Shown piece after piece: positions 7,166 to 8,471 of a DNA stretch of 8,471 nt. Source of the DNA: Bacteroidota bacterium (GTDB taxonomy: Bacteria > Bacteroidota > Bacteroidia > AKYH767-A > JABDAW01). Location: contig JAHEYM010000152.1 of the NCBI GenBank assembly GCA_023251595.1, forward strand, positions 1 through 8,471, given 5' to 3'. Under the pieces are notes generated by a model. The model had not been told where the DNA came from and ran no database searches. It saw only the letters and a program-made list of their open reading frames with translations. The position numbers and the translations under genes are program-made. Within the stretch, counting starts at the first letter, position 1; each line of letters opens with the position of its first letter.

Positions 7166-7924
7166 TCATAGTTCGAATACTTTCTCCCGACTAAACAGAT
7201 GATGTTCATTTGATTGAACGTAACCCAGTTGGTTTGTTAGCAATTGGGTTTTGCCTATTGAGAAGACGGGGGTATTGCAATGGTGGTGTCCATAAATCCA
7301 GTAGTCGGGACCAGAAGATTCTATTAAATCGAATAGCTCGACCGCAAAGGCTTCATTAAGAAGATCACCCTTATACTTTTCAGGATAATTCAAGAATGTA
7401 GGGGCATGATGGGTCACGACAACTGTTTTGCCGGAGGGTTTGGATTCGAGCTCTTGCTTTAAAAATGATAGACTTTTTTCATGCAACTGATTGAACTGGA
7501 CAGATGAAAACCGGAAACCATTGTATTTGATAACATGGAAATCGCTCATTCTTCTTTCGATCTGCCATTCATTTGCCGGAGATATCTTAGACCAAAGCGT
7601 TGAGAAGATGAAACTAATATTCCCGTGATTGATCGTAGTGTTGTTCACAAGAAAAACATTTCCCCGTATCTTCTCATTCAGTATTCCGCATTTCGTGGCA
7701 GCGTCAAAATGGTAGTATTCGTGATTGCCGGGAATCCAGTATGTCGTTTCAAAATTATCGGAAATGTAATCTAAGAAATCATCATGCTCGTTCATCAATT
7801 TGAACAGAAGTACATCCCCCGCAAGCAATAGTATTTCACCTTCCTGTTTTATAGGAAATTGTTTCAGGAAATTCTTATTTTCCTTGAATTCCAAGTGCAG
7901 ATCGGAGCAATACTGAATTTTCAT
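7166..7924 (-). CDS. Calcineurin-like metallophosphoesterase
   Basis: This 252-aa protein has every metal-binding motif of the calcineurin-like phosphoesterase fold in order: SDLHLEF (7-13; D8, H10), GDV (36-38; D37), GNHEYY (66-71; N67, H68), VTHHAP (170-175; H172) and GHHHCNTP (212-219; H213, H215). It is complete, with no signal peptide or membrane segment, so it is probably a cytoplasmic two-metal phosphohydrolase. The substrate cannot be told from sequence; cyclic nucleotides, nucleic acids or phosphoproteins are all possible. It stands alone between RNA A and RNA B. A fragment of a second copy lies at 6651-6683. A -7 box four bases before the ATG suggests a leaderless or nearly leaderless transcript. 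The 63-bp repeats lie directly upstream of that promoter. Any defence role is only suggested by its location. Confidence 0.93.
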   Translation of the reverse strand: MKIQYCSDLHLEFKENKNFLKQFPIKQEGEILLLAGDVLLFKLMNEHDDFLDYISDNFETTYWIPGNHEYYHFDAATKCGILNEKIRGNVFLVNNTTINHGNISFIFSTLWSKISPANEWQIERRMSDFHVIKYNGFRFSSVQFNQLHEKSLSFLKQELESKPSGKTVVVTHHAPTFLNYPEKYKGDLLNEAFAVELFDLIESSGPDYWIYGHHHCNTPVFSIGKTQLLTNQLGYVQSNEHHLFSREKVFEL

Positions 7925-7928
7925 TGGA

Positions 7929-7936
7929 CAAAGGTA
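7929..7936 (-). promoter_or_regulatory. Promoter -7 box of the metallophosphoesterase gene
   Basis: The minus strand reads TACCTTTG, an exact TAnnTTTG match, with only TCCA between it and the ATG at 7924. Transcription would start at or within a few bases of the start codon, so the mRNA is probably leaderless. No clear -33 TTG was found. Confidence 0.6.
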
Positions 7937-7963
7937 GCGAATAACCGTATCGGCAGTCTGACC

Positions 7964-8152
7964 CGTCTTTCACTTCGACAATATGACCAGCGACATCCTC
8001 TCCGCAAAATGTTCGAACTTGTAATACGTCTCGCGCTTCAAAAATACAAGCAGCGACATACCCACTTAAAAATGTTAGAACTTGCGATACGTCTTGCACA
8101 TCGTCAGATCAACCAGCAACATATTATTCACCAAAAAATTCATTTCTTAATC
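7964..8152. repeat. Three degenerate 63-bp tandem repeats
   Basis: The units are 7964-8026, 8027-8089 and 8090-8152, each starting CGTCT on the + strand. Units 1 and 2 agree at 46 of 63 positions; unit 3 is more diverged. The period equals 21 codons, and one + frame stays open through all three units and into the adjacent gene fragment. That frame lacks a supported start, however, because its first ATG lies inside the antisense phosphoesterase gene. The array ends 27 bp upstream of the phosphoesterase -7 box, so it may be regulatory, a minisatellite, or the remains of a repeat-protein gene. Confidence 0.75.
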
Positions 8153-8162
8153 GGAACTCATA

Positions 8163-8222
8163 GTTGGGAGAAAGGTGGCAAGAGTGGTTACATGCCTGCA
8201 TACACTTTCCACCCTTACCAAT
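8163..8222 (+). pseudogene. Fragment of a TOTE primase-helicase gene (codons about 28-47)
   Basis: This 60-bp segment matches 116-175 at 56 of 60 positions and encodes WEKGGKSGYMPAYTFHPYQ, against WEKGGKSGYMPAYTFDPYQ in the intact protein. Three of the four differences are synonymous; the fourth changes Asp to His. Similarity stops sharply at both ends. It cannot encode a working domain and is best seen as the remnant of a related gene that was once here, or as a captured fragment. Confidence 0.85.
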
Positions 8223-8235
8223 CAGAGTGTATATA

Positions 8236-8265
8236 TTGAAATCTGAACTAAATTATCTACCTTTG
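8236..8265 (+). promoter_or_regulatory. Strong Bacteroidota promoter for RNA B
   Basis: TTG (8236-8238) and TACCTTTG (8258-8265) are separated by exactly 19 nt, the expected spacing of -33 and -7 elements in Bacteroidota. Transcription would begin at about 8270. Confidence 0.75.
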
Positions 8266-8269
8266 TATT

Positions 8270-8341
8270 CACTTAGTATCAAAGGTCTTTGGATTGGGTG
8301 TCCCCGGTCGGTAATAAAGCCCGAATTCGTTCCGGCTTTTT
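8270..8341 (+). ncRNA. Putative small non-coding RNA B, related to RNA A
   Basis: About 72 nt lie between a good promoter and a terminator, with no ATG. It shares with RNA A the block CAAAGGTCT (8280-8288) and the block GGGTGTCCCCGGTCGG (8296-8311; one mismatch in 16). It lacks RNA A's 31-nt middle section with the hairpin. Sequence conservation is stronger than conservation of pairing, which hints at a protein-bound or sequence-read element. No known RNA family was recognised. Confidence 0.5.
8316..8341 (+). terminator. Terminator of RNA B, possibly bidirectional
   Basis: A 10-position stem (8316-8325/8330-8339) has one C-C mismatch and a TTCG tetraloop, and ends in a T5 run. On the minus strand the same hairpin, followed by TTATT, lies just past the stop of the partial gene at 8355 and could end it too. 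Confidence 0.75.
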
Positions 8342-8354
8342 ACTTAAATCTTTT

Positions 8355-8471
8355 TTATCTCAGTAAAAGCAATGTCTTTAATGGAACTGAAATAATTCTA
8401 TCATCCGAAAGATTATCGGCTTTATTTTTAGTTACCAATATTCCGAATGGGGCTCGGTTAATTTCTTTATC
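8355..8471 (-). CDS. C-terminal end of an unidentified protein (partial at window edge)
   Basis: A minus-strand frame is open from the window edge to a TAA at 8355-8357. It gives 38 residues that include RAPFGILVTKNKA and end in IISVPLKTLLLLR. The strand-turn-strand pattern with a final hydrophobic VPLKTLLLL recalls the C-termini of ATPases with a DUF4143-type domain, but this is only a resemblance and too short to name the family. Its direction matches the other minus-strand blocks, and RNA B with its terminator lies just downstream. Confidence 0.6.
   Translation of the reverse strand, partial: DKEINRAPFGILVTKNKADNLSDDRIISVPLKTLLLLR

Noticed and set aside
7859..8239. A 126-codon + frame spanning the 63-bp repeats and the primase-helicase fragment.
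   Set aside because: Its first ATG lies inside the antisense phosphoesterase gene, no promoter or ribosome-binding site supports it, and it ends in a gene fragment. It is open by virtue of the repeat period.

Overview
The window looks like an accessory (defence-type) region of a member of the Bacteroidota or a near relative in the FCB group. Three things suggest this: AT-rich DNA with hardly any Shine-Dalgarno sites, several promoter boxes of the Bacteroidota form TAnnTTTG (one with TTG exactly 19 nt upstream), and gene families common in that phylum. No ribosomal, tRNA, integrase or transposase gene was seen.

Layout. (1) 34-3042 (+): a complete 1002-aa primase-helicase of the TOTE type, with an archaeo-eukaryotic primase domain followed by an SF2 helicase. 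(2) 3107-6470 (-): a tight three-gene operon read from right to left. It encodes a stand-alone SIR2-family putative NADase (416 aa), a DUF4062/TIR-like protein (186 aa) and a 489-aa protein whose C-terminal third is an ApeA-like HEPN domain with an intact R-x4-H RNase motif. This is the main candidate for an undescribed immune system. (3) 6481-7165: a gene-free stretch with degraded gene fragments, short direct repeats and a promoter-RNA-terminator module (RNA A). (4) 7166-7924 (-): an intact calcineurin-like metallophosphoesterase with a probably leaderless promoter. (5) 7925-8354: three degenerate 63-bp repeats, a 60-bp fragment about 93% identical to the 5' part of the primase-helicase gene, and a second RNA module (RNA B). 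(6) 8355-8471 (-): the C-terminal end of a gene that runs off the window.

How it may work together (inference). The SIR2/TIR-like/HEPN operon combines a putative NAD-cleaving effector, a TIR-like protein that could sense or signal, and a putative RNase with a large uncharacterised N-terminal region. That logic resembles Thoeris (TIR ThsB plus SIR2 ThsA), but the SIR2 protein shows no SLOG domain and a HEPN partner is added. RNA A and RNA B are related, lie in the same direction on the + strand, and separate minus-strand gene blocks. Together with the gene fragments next to them, they suggest repeated replacement of accessory genes at this locus.
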